64,000 nucleotides of DNA, from NCBI GenBank assembly GCA_045605025.1, contig JAZUPE010000082.1, forward strand, positions 1 through 64,000, in the 5' to 3' direction. The position numbers and the translations under genes are program-made. Below, piece by piece: positions 34,731 to 42,896 of this stretch. Under the pieces are notes generated by a model that worked only from the letters and a program-made list of their open reading frames with translations, ran no database searches and was not told the DNA's origin. Each line of letters opens with the position of its first letter. The first letter of the stretch is position 1. The stretch comes from SIG598 sp045605025 (GTDB taxonomy: Bacteria > Bacillota > Clostridia > Oscillospirales > Acutalibacteraceae).

Positions 34731-34770
34731 AAAAAATCACCTCCGGCGATAGTGTTCGCACCGGAGGTGA
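34731..34770 (-). terminator. Terminator hairpin whose arm contains the coat-gene RBS
   Basis: On the minus strand TCACCTCCGG (34770-34761) pairs with CCGGAGGTGA (34746-34737), then TTTTTT (34736-34731) and the coat ATG at 34730. It has the form of an intrinsic terminator for the upstream phosphatase, yet its right arm is the Shine-Dalgarno of the coat gene and its T-run is the SD-ATG spacer. Confidence 0.7.
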
Positions 34771-34789
34771 AATTATTAATGGTATTCGA

Positions 34790-35494
34790 TTATTCCTGTT
34801 CGGGGTCATAGAAGCCTTCAAGATCGCCGTAATCTTCGTCGTAATCAAAGGCATCATCACTTTCGCTGTCGTCATTCTCGCGCAGATAGGGCAGACGGCA
34901 GCATACTTCCATGACCTGTCCGCTCGACCAGAGCTGGGGATGGATGCGTACGGTGTAGCCGCAGCCCGGCTCACAGGGCCAGTCCACCGGTTCTGCCTTG
35001 GGCAGTCCGTAACGGGAAAGAAGTGCGGAAATAACGCCGCCGTGGGTCATGATTACGCACTGTGTAGTGCCGGTTTTGATAAGGCCGTTGACTATCTGCT
35101 CAAATGTGGAGCAGACACGCTGAGCGAAATGCTCACCGGATTCGCCATCAGGAGGGGAGACCGAAGGTCCGCCGGACATCCACTCAATAAAGCTGGGGGC
35201 TTTTTCCAGCTCCTTTGCCGTCATTCCCTCAAAGAGGCCGAAATCGCACTCTCTCAGTCCCTCGATGGGCAGCTGGCTGGCTTCGGGATAGATAATGCTC
35301 AGAGTTTCGGTGCAGCGTTTCATGGGGCTGGTGATAAATGCCGCCGCGCCGGGGTAGTCGTACTGCTCACAGAGTTTTTTTATTCCGTCGATTCCCTGCT
35401 GAGAAAGGGAAAGATCGGTGCTTCCTATGTACTGACCGTGGATATTCCCGTCAGTAATGCCGTGGCGGATAAGGTGAATTTGGTAAGATTTCAT
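34790..35494 (-). CDS. Histidine phosphatase (phosphoglycerate-mutase-like) family protein
   Basis: This 234-residue member of the two-histidine phosphatase superfamily has IHLIRHGITDGN with the phospho-accepting His near residue 9, the acid/Arg region SPMKRCTETLSII, and MTHGG with the second His. Relatives include CobC alpha-ribazole phosphatase and various sugar-phosphate phosphatases; the substrate is not evident. The last 30 residues are strongly acidic (repeated D/E/Y). ATG 35494 has GAGAGGA 6 nt upstream. It is divergent from the XRE regulator. Confidence 0.87.
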   Translation of the reverse strand: MKSYQIHLIRHGITDGNIHGQYIGSTDLSLSQQGIDGIKKLCEQYDYPGAAAFITSPMKRCTETLSIIYPEASQLPIEGLRECDFGLFEGMTAKELEKAPSFIEWMSGGPSVSPPDGESGEHFAQRVCSTFEQIVNGLIKTGTTQCVIMTHGGVISALLSRYGLPKAEPVDWPCEPGCGYTVRIHPQLWSSGQVMEVCCRLPYLRENDDSESDDAFDYDEDYGDLEGFYDPEQE

Positions 35495-35515
35495 AAATAT
35501 CCTCTCAATCGACAA

Positions 35516-35543
35516 ATTGTAGCATAATTTCTTGAAATAACAA
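35516..35543 (-). promoter_or_regulatory. Promoter of the histidine phosphatase gene
   Basis: On the minus strand TTGTTA (35543-35538), 16-bp spacer and TACAAT (35521-35516) with TGC just upstream. Its -35 abuts the -35 of the divergent XRE promoter. Confidence 0.55.
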
Positions 35544-35560
35544 TCGGTTTATGATATACT
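35532..35560 (+). promoter_or_regulatory. Promoter of the XRE regulator gene
   Basis: TTGAAA (35532-35537), 17-bp spacer and TATACT (35555-35560) preceded by TGA (extended -10). Confidence 0.65.
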
Positions 35561-35618
35561 AATTCATGTTCGCGGTAAAAATTGCCGCTTATTTTATTCT
35601 CTAAGGAGGGTACAGCTC

Positions 35619-36326
35619 GTGCATGACAGCTTTCCGCGCATTATAACACTTTTGCGCACCGAGCGCAAGCTTACACAGAAAGAAGCTGCGAAAGAACTTG
35701 GTATTTCTCAGGCACTGCTGTCCCATTATGAACGGGGAATCAGAGAGTGCGGACTGGATTTTCTCTGCCGCACAGCAGATTTTTACGGCGTTTCCTGCGA
35801 TTATCTGCTTGGTCGCTCTGCCGACCGCAACGGTGCCCAGCTGACGGTGGAGGATATTCCCGATCCCGACACCAACAACGCCGATAAGCGTTCCAAAGGC
35901 TCCATGGTACCTATTCTCAACAAGAAGCTGATCGCCAATTCTCTGAATATTCTCTTCGATCTGCTGCAGAAGGCCGACTGCAAGGCACTTACCGTTGAGG
36001 CTTCTGCTTATCTGATGATCGCGGTGTATAAGGTTTTCCGCATCGTCTATCTTGGCAATCCGAAGAATCCCCGCTCCTTCTTTGCGGCTCAGGAGTATCT
36101 GGCACGCGGTATTTCCACCGCCGCCCTTGAGGTCTCCGAATCCCGCCTTGAGTGCATCGCTGCCGGACGCAGTATTGACGGTCAGAAGGGTCTTGCAAAT
36201 GTTGACGCTTTGGAGCTCAACGACGAAACGCTCACCAGCCGTTATCCCATGTTCTCGGCTTCGCTGCTTAATCTCATGCGCACCGCAGAGGGAAGAATGG
36301 GACTTACAAACAATAAAGATAAATAA
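35619..36326 (+). CDS. XRE-family helix-turn-helix transcriptional regulator
   Basis: This 235-residue regulator has a Cro/cI-type HTH at about 5-62 (LTQKEAAKELGISQALLSHYERG). A hinge rich in D/N/P (about 70-95) precedes a mostly helical C-terminal domain of unknown ligand (about 100-230). The start is GTG 35619 with AAGGAGG 9 nt upstream. Its back-to-back promoters with the phosphatase suggest autoregulation or divergent control, which is inferred. A 15-bp hairpin follows. Confidence 0.85.
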   Translation: MHDSFPRIITLLRTERKLTQKEAAKELGISQALLSHYERGIRECGLDFLCRTADFYGVSCDYLLGRSADRNGAQLTVEDIPDPDTNNADKRSKGSMVPILNKKLIANSLNILFDLLQKADCKALTVEASAYLMIAVYKVFRIVYLGNPKNPRSFFAAQEYLARGISTAALEVSESRLECIAAGRSIDGQKGLANVDALELNDETLTSRYPMFSASLLNLMRTAEGRMGLTNNKDK

Positions 36327-36340
36327 TCATCTGCTTTTAC

Positions 36341-36395
36341 GAAAGCGGCTTTCTCGGCCAGAGCCATCGCGGTTCTTGCTGAGAAAGCCGCTTTC
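36341..36395 (+). terminator. 15-bp hairpin, probable terminator after the XRE gene
   Basis: GAAAGCGGCTTTCTC (36341-36355) pairs perfectly with 36381-36395. The following bases (TGTCA) are not T-rich, so efficiency is uncertain. Confidence 0.65.
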
Positions 36396-36398
36396 TGT

Positions 36399-36420
36399 CA
36401 TACCTGCGCCATACCTGCGC
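36399..36420. repeat. Tandem duplication of an 11-nt unit
   Basis: CATACCTGCGC occurs twice in tandem (36399-36409 and 36410-36420) between the terminator and the next gene. It could be chance or a small binding site. Confidence 0.6.
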
Positions 36421-36461
36421 ATAGGATTGCCTTGTCCGATAATATAAAGGAGGCAGAGTCT

Positions 36462-37280
36462 ATGCTGTCGATACTGGAAATAATCAGACCGGAGAAAACT
36501 ACACTGCTGCGCCGTTTCTGGAACAGCATAACCATGCCGCAGGTCAGGGCGGTTATGCGTCCGGCGGGAAACACGCATTATCTCAACATAATCTGCGAGC
36601 TGCGGCGGGATAAGATTGACTGGCGGATAATCAGGTCGTATTCTCTGGATTGCTCGGAGCGAATGCTGATGCCGGTCGGCATCGAACCGCCACCTGACAG
36701 CGGGATAAGAAGATTTGTGCCCTATGCTTTCCGCCGCAGAATGCTGGAAGCCCTGGCTCAGGATATTCTTGTGTGCTGCAGAAAGCGTCCGGAACTGCGC
36801 AGGGTGGCGGTGTACGGTCAGGACAGCGAGGTGACGGCTCTGTTGCCGTCACTGACAGCGCTTTGCGGTGAGGTGCGTGTGATTACCAGACGCGCGCACG
36901 CTGTGGCTGACACAGTGGAAGCACTGCGGGAAAAGACCGGTGCTTCCATCGGTGTGACGGGTGAATTCGACGCATCCGGTTTCGATATGCTGATTGCGCC
37001 TTCTGGAGGCGCGGGAGTATTCCGGATTGACGGCGACGTACTTGTGCTGTCACCTGACCGTCCGTCAATGCCTGCAGCGCTGTGGATAAAGTCAGCGGTG
37101 CCTTCTCTGCCGCAGACGCTTGAGGGGATATATTCAGACACCTACGACCTTACTGAATTTGTCGGCGCATTCTATGAAGCGGGCGAAATGCGGGAACTTG
37201 CCCGGATTTCGCCCGCTGCGGGGATATGTGAATGCGGAGAGATATCTCCGGAAGACGCGGCGCTGCTTATCGGTCGTTGA
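36462..37280 (+). CDS. Hypothetical protein with possible Rossmann-like domain
   Basis: I do not recognise this 272-residue family. The N-terminal third is basic with many Arg residues. A central segment (about 110-190) has alternating hydrophobic strands with VAVYGQDSEV, EVRVITRRAHA and FDMLIAPSGGAG, suggesting a nucleotide-binding alpha/beta fold without a canonical GxGxxG. The C-terminal part (about 215-265) contains DTYDLTEFVGAFYEAGEM. ATG 36462 has AAGGAGG 8 nt upstream. Its 3' end overlaps the converging GH2 gene by 14 bp. It could be a sporulation or cell-wall protein, but nothing in the sequence proves that. Confidence 0.7.
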   Translation: MLSILEIIRPEKTTLLRRFWNSITMPQVRAVMRPAGNTHYLNIICELRRDKIDWRIIRSYSLDCSERMLMPVGIEPPPDSGIRRFVPYAFRRRMLEALAQDILVCCRKRPELRRVAVYGQDSEVTALLPSLTALCGEVRVITRRAHAVADTVEALREKTGASIGVTGEFDASGFDMLIAPSGGAGVFRIDGDVLVLSPDRPSMPAALWIKSAVPSLPQTLEGIYSDTYDLTEFVGAFYEAGEMRELARISPAAGICECGEISPEDAALLIGR

Positions 37281-38979
37281 GCTGCCCGTTGAGCTGCCTG
37301 AGTTCTTCGGCGGGCAGCTTGAGCTCCTTGCGGTCGTAGGTCAGCAGACCGTTGACTTCGTCCTCAACGTCGGAGACCTGAGTATAGACCGTGGCGCACA
37401 GTCCCTTTGCCTTTGCGGGGATTATCTGCTGTTCGTAGAGTTCGCGGTAAAGCCTGAGAAGTTCCTCCGGACCGGAGGATTTCTTGTAGCCGAAGTCGCG
37501 TGAATTGAAGGCGTGGCCCTCGATAAGGCAGTTATAGCCGCCGAATTCCGAAAGCACAACGGCTCGTCCAAGCTTATCGCGTTTGAACTTATATGGCTTG
37601 AAATAAACGTGCAGGCTTCTGATGTCGCCGATAAACTGGTCGTGCCAGCCACTGGCGTGGTCGATGGTCCGGGTGGTGTCTTTTGCAAGAATACGGCGGA
37701 CGGCTTCCTTTGCGTCAAATTGACCCCAGCCCTCGTTGAACGGCACCCACATGGCAACCGATACGCTGTTATACAGAGCGTCGATGAGTTCGTCAAGCTC
37801 GCGGTAATACTGCTCACGACCGGCGGCGTCTTTGCGACAAAAGGCGGCGTAGCGGCTGTCTTTTTTGTGTCTGCCCGTGACCAGCGGAACGGAAATGGTA
37901 GTGAATTTGTACTGCTCTCCGCCGTTAATCATATCCTGCCAGACCAGCATACCCAGAAGGTCGCAGTGGTAATACCACCTCAGCGGCTCCAGCTTTATGT
38001 GTTTACGCAGCATATTAAAGCCGCAGTTTTTCATTGTTTCTATGTCGTAGATCATGGCTTCGTCGCTCGGGGGAGTGAGGATACCGTCGGGATAATAGCC
38101 CTGATCGAGCAGACCGTTGTGAAAATAGGGTCTGCCGTTGAGGAACAGACGTCTGATGCCATATTCATCTGCTTCCACGGAGAATTTGCGCATGCCGAAA
38201 TAGCTGCTGACCTTGTCGTCGCCGATCTCCGCTTCGAACTTGTACAGACGGGGGTTCTCCGGTGACCATGCCTCGAAATCCGGCATGGGAATACGCTGGG
38301 GGATATTGCTGTGGATAGCGTAGCACCTGCCGTTTTCGAGAGTGATATATCCGTCCTCGTTGGTCTCGGATACGACAAGGATATCGACCGCAGACAGATC
38401 AAACTGCGGTGTTATGCGCAGGGACTTGATATACGTCTGCGGAACACTCTCCAGCCATACGGTCTGCCAGATGCCGCTCTGCGGTGTGTACCAGATGCCG
38501 CCGCGTTTGGTTTTCTGCTTGCCGCGGGAATGCCAGGAAGTATCCGACAGATCCTGCACCTTTACGGTGATGATGTTTTCTCCGGCAAGCTGATCGGTGA
38601 TGTCAACGCTGAAAGGAGTGTAGCCGCCCACATGACAGCACACCTCAGTGCCGTTGACATATACCCACGCGGTCTGATCCACCGCGCCGAAGTGTAGCAG
38701 CACCCTGCCCTTATTGAAACCTTCCGGCAGGGTGAGAGTGCGCTCATACCACAACCACTGGTCGGGTCTGAGAGAGCGGTTAACGCCGCTCAGTTCGCTT
38801 TCGGGAGAGAAAGGCACGAGAATGGTACCCTCAAAAGCCGCGGGCTTTGCGTCATTATCCGTGATAGCGTAGTTCCACTCGCCGTTCAGGTTGAGATAGC
38901 TGTCTCTGACCATCTGGGGACGGGGGTATTCTGGGAGTATGTTATTTATGTCGAGCTGTTCGCCCCATATTGTTTTCAT
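37267..38979 (-). CDS. GH2-family glycoside hydrolase (beta-galactosidase/glucuronidase-like)
   Basis: This 570-residue enzyme lacks a signal peptide, so it is probably cytosolic. It has an N-terminal jelly-roll sugar-binding domain (about 10-160, with DTSWHSRGKQ), an immunoglobulin-like domain and a TIM barrel (from about 260). Catalytic acid/base Glu416 lies in PFNEGWGQ and nucleophile Glu478 in LSEFGGYN. It is shorter than LacZ and near GH2 subfamilies of gut Firmicutes. It starts 6 bp after the DUF2974 gene. Substrate is uncertain. Confidence 0.88.
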   Translation of the reverse strand: MKTIWGEQLDINNILPEYPRPQMVRDSYLNLNGEWNYAITDNDAKPAAFEGTILVPFSPESELSGVNRSLRPDQWLWYERTLTLPEGFNKGRVLLHFGAVDQTAWVYVNGTEVCCHVGGYTPFSVDITDQLAGENIITVKVQDLSDTSWHSRGKQKTKRGGIWYTPQSGIWQTVWLESVPQTYIKSLRITPQFDLSAVDILVVSETNEDGYITLENGRCYAIHSNIPQRIPMPDFEAWSPENPRLYKFEAEIGDDKVSSYFGMRKFSVEADEYGIRRLFLNGRPYFHNGLLDQGYYPDGILTPPSDEAMIYDIETMKNCGFNMLRKHIKLEPLRWYYHCDLLGMLVWQDMINGGEQYKFTTISVPLVTGRHKKDSRYAAFCRKDAAGREQYYRELDELIDALYNSVSVAMWVPFNEGWGQFDAKEAVRRILAKDTTRTIDHASGWHDQFIGDIRSLHVYFKPYKFKRDKLGRAVVLSEFGGYNCLIEGHAFNSRDFGYKKSSGPEELLRLYRELYEQQIIPAKAKGLCATVYTQVSDVEDEVNGLLTYDRKELKLPAEELRQLNGQLNDR

Positions 38980-38985
38980 AAAAGC

Positions 38986-40146
38986 CTACTCCTTACTTCC
39001 CTGAAGGAACGGGATTCTGGATTTGACATACTCAAGACCGAGTGCCTTGAGCAGCGGCAGCAGAAGTTTGCGGGTTTCCGCGTCAACGTTCTTCAGCTCA
39101 CGCAGCGCGTTGATCTCGCCGGTCTTTATCTTGTCCAGCACCTGATCAAATGTGATGGCTCCTGAACGGCTGATAATGTCAAAGAGGACATTGACCACAA
39201 TCTCGCGCTGTTTGTTGGTGAGTCCTGCAAACCAGTTGTCAGCAATCTCATCAAAAATCATTGCGCTTTTGGAAAGTGACGGGGCATAGGAAAGATGGTT
39301 GCCGCTGTCAAAGACCCATGTCATGGGATTGTGCTGGTCAAATCCGGAGGCGGTGCTGTAAACTACCTTGTATTCTCCTGCGTGGCTGAGCAGCGTTCCG
39401 ATCATGGACGATTCGGGAACGATGGTATGTACTCTGTCACGGATATTCAGCATCGCTCTGCCGGAAACAAGGTCATCCTTGAAGCCGGGACCGTCAAGGT
39501 TATAGACAGCGCGGATGCGGGACTGAATATCCCTGCCGCAGAACATGGCAGCGTAGACGGCAAGATTGCCGCCCTTGGAGTGACCGCAGATGTACAGATT
39601 GCGTCGGCTGAGAATGGTGCCGGCGCGCCGCAGATACTCAGCAGCTTCGGTCTGGGAGGGGACAGGTGTCATGTATGCCATGTTGAAATTCTCGCGCCAT
39701 CCGACAATAGTGTTGTCAGTACCGCGGTAGGCTATAACCGCGGTGCTGCTGTCGAGCAGAAAAGTGATTGCGGAGAACTGCTGGTCGATATTCTCATCGG
39801 TCAGTTCCTCAAAGAATCTGACTCGCACCTTGCCGAATCGTGGGCTTGCCGCGGCCAGGGTAAGCAGTCTGATTGTTCCCTCAGGCTCCCGTACGGAGCG
39901 GGCTATCTGTTCGATTACCTCCGGGCGGGCAAGCTTTGAGAGTGGCACGGACAGAGTAAATCTGCGCAGCGGACGCACAAAGTCGCCCATGTGCAGATAA
40001 GCGAGCTGGGTAAAAAGCAGACTGTCCTCCTCGCAGAAGGGCTTTACGCCGAAGGTCGCGGTCTCGCTTTCGAGATAATCAAAAAGATACCGGATTTTGT
40101 CTTCGGTCACATTTACTGTCTGATTTTCAAGAATAGCGCTGTTCAT
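38986..40146 (-). CDS. DUF2974-family alpha/beta hydrolase (lipase-like)
   Basis: This 386-residue protein has the alpha/beta-hydrolase nucleophile elbow GHSKGGNLAVYAA (Ser near 190) after VIAYRGTD, as in DUF2974/Mbeg1-like proteins. An N-terminal domain precedes it, and a long helical C-terminal extension (about 280-386) has no recognised role. No signal peptide is seen, so it is likely cytosolic. The RBS is AAAGGAG before ATG 40146. It is the promoter-proximal gene of a two-gene operon with the GH2 enzyme. Confidence 0.8.
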   Translation of the reverse strand: MNSAILENQTVNVTEDKIRYLFDYLESETATFGVKPFCEEDSLLFTQLAYLHMGDFVRPLRRFTLSVPLSKLARPEVIEQIARSVREPEGTIRLLTLAAASPRFGKVRVRFFEELTDENIDQQFSAITFLLDSSTAVIAYRGTDNTIVGWRENFNMAYMTPVPSQTEAAEYLRRAGTILSRRNLYICGHSKGGNLAVYAAMFCGRDIQSRIRAVYNLDGPGFKDDLVSGRAMLNIRDRVHTIVPESSMIGTLLSHAGEYKVVYSTASGFDQHNPMTWVFDSGNHLSYAPSLSKSAMIFDEIADNWFAGLTNKQREIVVNVLFDIISRSGAITFDQVLDKIKTGEINALRELKNVDAETRKLLLPLLKALGLEYVKSRIPFLQGSKE

Positions 40147-40178
40147 TATGTATCTCCTTTAGAGAAAATCATATTTTC

Positions 40179-40207
40179 ATTATATTCACATTACTAATCA
40201 GTGTCAA
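40179..40207 (-). promoter_or_regulatory. Consensus promoter of the DUF2974-GH2 operon
   Basis: On the minus strand perfect TTGACA (40207-40202), 17-bp spacer and perfect TATAAT (40184-40179), 32 bp before the ATG. Confidence 0.8.
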
Positions 40208-40295
40208 TCACCGCTGACTCCGGATACAGACGCATATAACAGCAGCAGGCGAACGCCGCGCAACGGGCATCCGCCTGCATGAAAGCAGTGTTCGA

Positions 40296-41003
40296 TTACT
40301 GATCGGCGCTGAAGCCGTCATTGAGCATCTTTACCATGATGCGGGCAACGTTGGGATCAAACTGGGTACCGGCACAGCGGTTCAGTTCGTTGATTGCCTC
40401 GGCCTTACTCAGACCGCGTCGGTAGGAACGGGGACTGGTCATAGCATCGTAGGCATCGGCAACACCTATGATTCGCCCGATAAGGGGGATGCTTTCGCCG
40501 CGAAGACCCTCGTTGTATCCCGAGCCGTCATAATGCTCGTGGTGATACTTGGCACCTTCGGTGATGCCGGGGACGGAGGGGATCTGTGAAAGGATCATGC
40601 GTCCGAATTCGGTGTGCTGCTTCATCAAAGCGTATTCGTCGGGCATAAGGCGTCCGACACGCTTGAGAATATCGTCGGGAATGCCGATCTTGCCAATGTC
40701 ATGCAGCAGTGCGATAATATATATCTTGTCAAGATTGGTAAGATCCATACGTCGGGCAATCTCCACCGAGTACTTTGCCACTCGCACAGAATGTCCTTTG
40801 CTGAAGGGGTCTTTCTCGTCTATGGTGTTGACTATGGCGGTCAAGCAATCAATGGCAACCGCCTGATTCTGTTCGTTCTGCTTTTTTGCCTTTCCCGCCT
40901 TTGCGGCAAAGACGATGACAAGTATCAGCAGGATGAGCAAAAGCAGCGCGGAAGCAGTAATGACTGCAGTGAGCGGGTTTAATCCCATGATGGTTTCAGG
41001 CAT
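40296..41003 (-). CDS. Membrane-anchored HD-GYP-type domain protein
   Basis: This 235-residue protein has one N-terminal membrane helix (about 10-34), then an HD-GYP-type phosphodiesterase domain. Visible motifs are KGHSVRVAKYS, LLHDIGKIGIPD and HHEHYDGSGYNEGLRGE, so the signature GYP reads GYN. It ends with FDPNVARIMV. Related enzymes hydrolyse cyclic dinucleotides; the GYP change makes activity uncertain. The RBS is GGAGGA and the gene is monocistronic. Confidence 0.88.
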   Translation of the reverse strand: MPETIMGLNPLTAVITASALLLLILLILVIVFAAKAGKAKKQNEQNQAVAIDCLTAIVNTIDEKDPFSKGHSVRVAKYSVEIARRMDLTNLDKIYIIALLHDIGKIGIPDDILKRVGRLMPDEYALMKQHTEFGRMILSQIPSVPGITEGAKYHHEHYDGSGYNEGLRGESIPLIGRIIGVADAYDAMTSPRSYRRGLSKAEAINELNRCAGTQFDPNVARIMVKMLNDGFSADQ

Positions 41004-41084
41004 AAATTATCCTCCAGTAATCTGCCGCGGTACCAGGCGGCTGTATTTTTGTTCCACACAATCACAATCTACCTATTTTTTCAT

Positions 41085-41112
41085 ATTATAGCACAATATT
41101 TTGGATATTCAA
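41085..41112 (-). promoter_or_regulatory. Promoter of the HD-GYP gene
   Basis: On the minus strand TTGAAT (41112-41107), 16-bp spacer and TATAAT (41090-41085) with TGC upstream (extended -10). The 80-nt leader contains a GCCGC/GCGGC hairpin near 41023-41040. Confidence 0.6.
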
Positions 41113-41149
41113 TACTATATTCAGCTGTTTGCCCACAATTTTCATAACA

Positions 41150-41187
41150 GAAAAGAGCATCCGGAGCAGTGAAACTCCGGATGCTCT
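41150..41187 (-). terminator. Terminator of gdhA
   Basis: A perfect 13-bp stem (41154-41166 with 41175-41187) is followed on the minus strand by TTTT (41153-41150). Confidence 0.88.
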
Positions 41188-41211
41188 GAATTTATTGATT
41201 TGTCAGACTGA

Positions 41212-42555
41212 TCAGCAGATGCCCTGAGCCATCATGGCGTCAGCGACCTTCTTGAAGCCTGCGATGTTGGCGCCGGCAGTGAGGTCATCACCCAGACCGT
41301 ACTGCTTGGCAGCAGCGACAGAATTCTGGAAGATGTTCTTCATGATCATCTGGAGCTTGGCATCAACTTCCTCAGAGGTCCAGCTGTAGCGCATGGAGTT
41401 CTGGGACATCTCAAGGCCGGAAACAGCAACGCCGCCGGCGTTGACAGCCTTGGAGGGAGCGACGATGACGCCGTTCTTCTTGAGGTAGGACATGGCCTCG
41501 TTGGTGGTGGGCATGTTGGAAACCTCAACATAGTACTTGATGCCGTTGGCAACGATCTGCTCGGCCTCTGCCATGCCGACCTCGTTCTGAGTGGCGCAGG
41601 GCATGATGATGTCGACCTTCTCGCCCCAGGGCTTCTTGCCTGCGAAGAAGGGTACGCCGAACTTGTCGGCATAATCCTGAACGCGGTTGCGGCAGGAATC
41701 ACGCATCTCGAGCATGTAGTTGATCTTTTCGGGAGTGGAAACGCCGTCAGCGTCGTAGATGTAGCCGTCGGGACCGGAGATGGTAACGACCTTGCCGCCC
41801 AGCTCGGTGATCTTGGTGACAGCGCCCCATGCAACGTTGCCGAAACCGGAAATTGCAAAGGTCTTGCCCTTGATGGAATCGCCGAAGTGCTCGAGCATTT
41901 CAACGGTATAATAAGTAGCGCCGAAACCGGTAGCTTCGGGACGGATCAGAGAGCCGCCGTAGGGGATGCCCTTACCGGTGAGAACGCCGGTGAATTCGTT
42001 CTGCAGTCTCTTGTACTGACCAAAGAGGTAACCGATCTCGCGGGCGCCAACGCCGATATCACCGGCAGGAACGTCGGTGTCGGGACCGATGTGCTTGGCC
42101 AGCTCGGTCATGAAGCTCTGGCAGAAAGCCATGACTTCACGGTCAGACTTGCCCTTGGGGTCGAAGTCGGAGCCGCCCTTGCCGCCGCCCATGGGCAGGG
42201 TGGTCAGGGAGTTTTTGAAAGTCTGCTCGAAACCGAGGAACTTGATGATGCTGAGGTTTACTGAAGGATGGAAACGCAGACCGCCCTTGTACGGACCGAT
42301 GGCGCTGTTGAACTGAACTCTGTAGCCTCTGTTAACCTGAACGTTGCCGTTGTCGTCGACCCAGGGAACTCTGAACATGATCTGTCTTTCAGGTTCAACG
42401 ATTCTTTCGAGAAGACCAGCCTTCTCATACTTGTCATCAGCCTCGAAAATGGGTCTGAGGGAATCGAGAACTTCTGTGGCAGCCTGGATGAATTCCGGCT
42501 CATTGGCGTTCTTTGCTTTGAGTTCTTCAAGAACTCGATCAACGTACTTTGACAT
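41212..42555 (-). CDS. gdhA: NADP-type glutamate dehydrogenase
   Basis: This 447-residue enzyme makes glutamate from 2-oxoglutarate and ammonia. The catalytic Lys segment PMGGGKGGSDFDPKGKSD and the PAGDIGVGAREIGYLFGQY motif are canonical, and the Rossmann nucleotide site AISGFGNVAWG is present. Length fits the hexameric anabolic class. ATG 42555 is preferred, with AGGAGG 8 nt upstream. It is transcribed divergently from the glnA operon, placing both ammonia-assimilation routes side by side. Confidence 0.96.
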   Translation of the reverse strand: MSKYVDRVLEELKAKNANEPEFIQAATEVLDSLRPIFEADDKYEKAGLLERIVEPERQIMFRVPWVDDNGNVQVNRGYRVQFNSAIGPYKGGLRFHPSVNLSIIKFLGFEQTFKNSLTTLPMGGGKGGSDFDPKGKSDREVMAFCQSFMTELAKHIGPDTDVPAGDIGVGAREIGYLFGQYKRLQNEFTGVLTGKGIPYGGSLIRPEATGFGATYYTVEMLEHFGDSIKGKTFAISGFGNVAWGAVTKITELGGKVVTISGPDGYIYDADGVSTPEKINYMLEMRDSCRNRVQDYADKFGVPFFAGKKPWGEKVDIIMPCATQNEVGMAEAEQIVANGIKYYVEVSNMPTTNEAMSYLKKNGVIVAPSKAVNAGGVAVSGLEMSQNSMRYSWTSEEVDAKLQMIMKNIFQNSVAAAKQYGLGDDLTAGANIAGFKKVADAMMAQGIC

Positions 42556-42593
42556 GATATTTCCTCCTGTAGAGTAAGAATAGCCATTTAAAC

Positions 42594-42610
42594 GAGCTGT
42601 CTGACAGCTC
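42594..42610 (-). promoter_or_regulatory. 5'-end hairpin in the gdhA leader
   Basis: GAGCTGT (42594-42600) and ACAGCTC (42604-42610) form a 7-bp palindrome. It falls at the predicted 5' end of the gdhA mRNA (start about 42614), so it could stabilise the transcript or be an operator. Confidence 0.4.
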
Positions 42611-42620
42611 ACCGAAGTTA

Positions 42621-42649
42621 ATAATACACGCCGAAAAGGCACTTTTCAA
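42621..42649 (-). promoter_or_regulatory. Promoter of gdhA
   Basis: On the minus strand TTGAAA (42649-42644), 17-bp spacer and TATTAT (42626-42621). Confidence 0.6.
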
Positions 42650-42811
42650 GTGTAAATTGATAAATTTCGAAAGATGTGATAAAATCAACAAAAAACAGGA
42701 ATAATACCCTGTTCCGGTGCAATTTTTCGAAAGGATTTTTGCAAAACATCGCTCGATTGTAAAGGGGATTTGTGGATATCGTCAATTGTTTTCCGGGGTA
42801 ATCGTTTTCGG

Positions 42812-42840
42812 TTGACTTTTGGCTGTGTATGAAATAAAAT
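42812..42840 (+). promoter_or_regulatory. Promoter of the glnA-dapF-asnA operon
   Basis: TTGACT (42812-42817), 17-bp spacer and TAAAAT (42835-42840), giving a leader of about 50 nt before the glnA ATG. No GlnR/TnrA-type dyad was identified by eye. Confidence 0.65.
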
Positions 42841-42896
42841 TGATAAATCAATATTTATTCATAATATTGCCAATATATTCGCATACGGAGGATAAT

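Noticed and set aside
41022..41040. TGGTACCGCG on the minus strand resembling a T-box core in the HD-GYP leader
   Set aside because: The leader is only about 80 nt, has no specifier stem or S-turn elements, and the gene is not an aminoacyl-tRNA or amino-acid gene. The bases simply form a small GCCGC/GCGGC hairpin.
42819..42896. Upstream in-frame extension of glnA
   Set aside because: It covers the predicted promoter and has no RBS; ATG 42897 has ACGGAGGA and gives the normal GS N-terminus.
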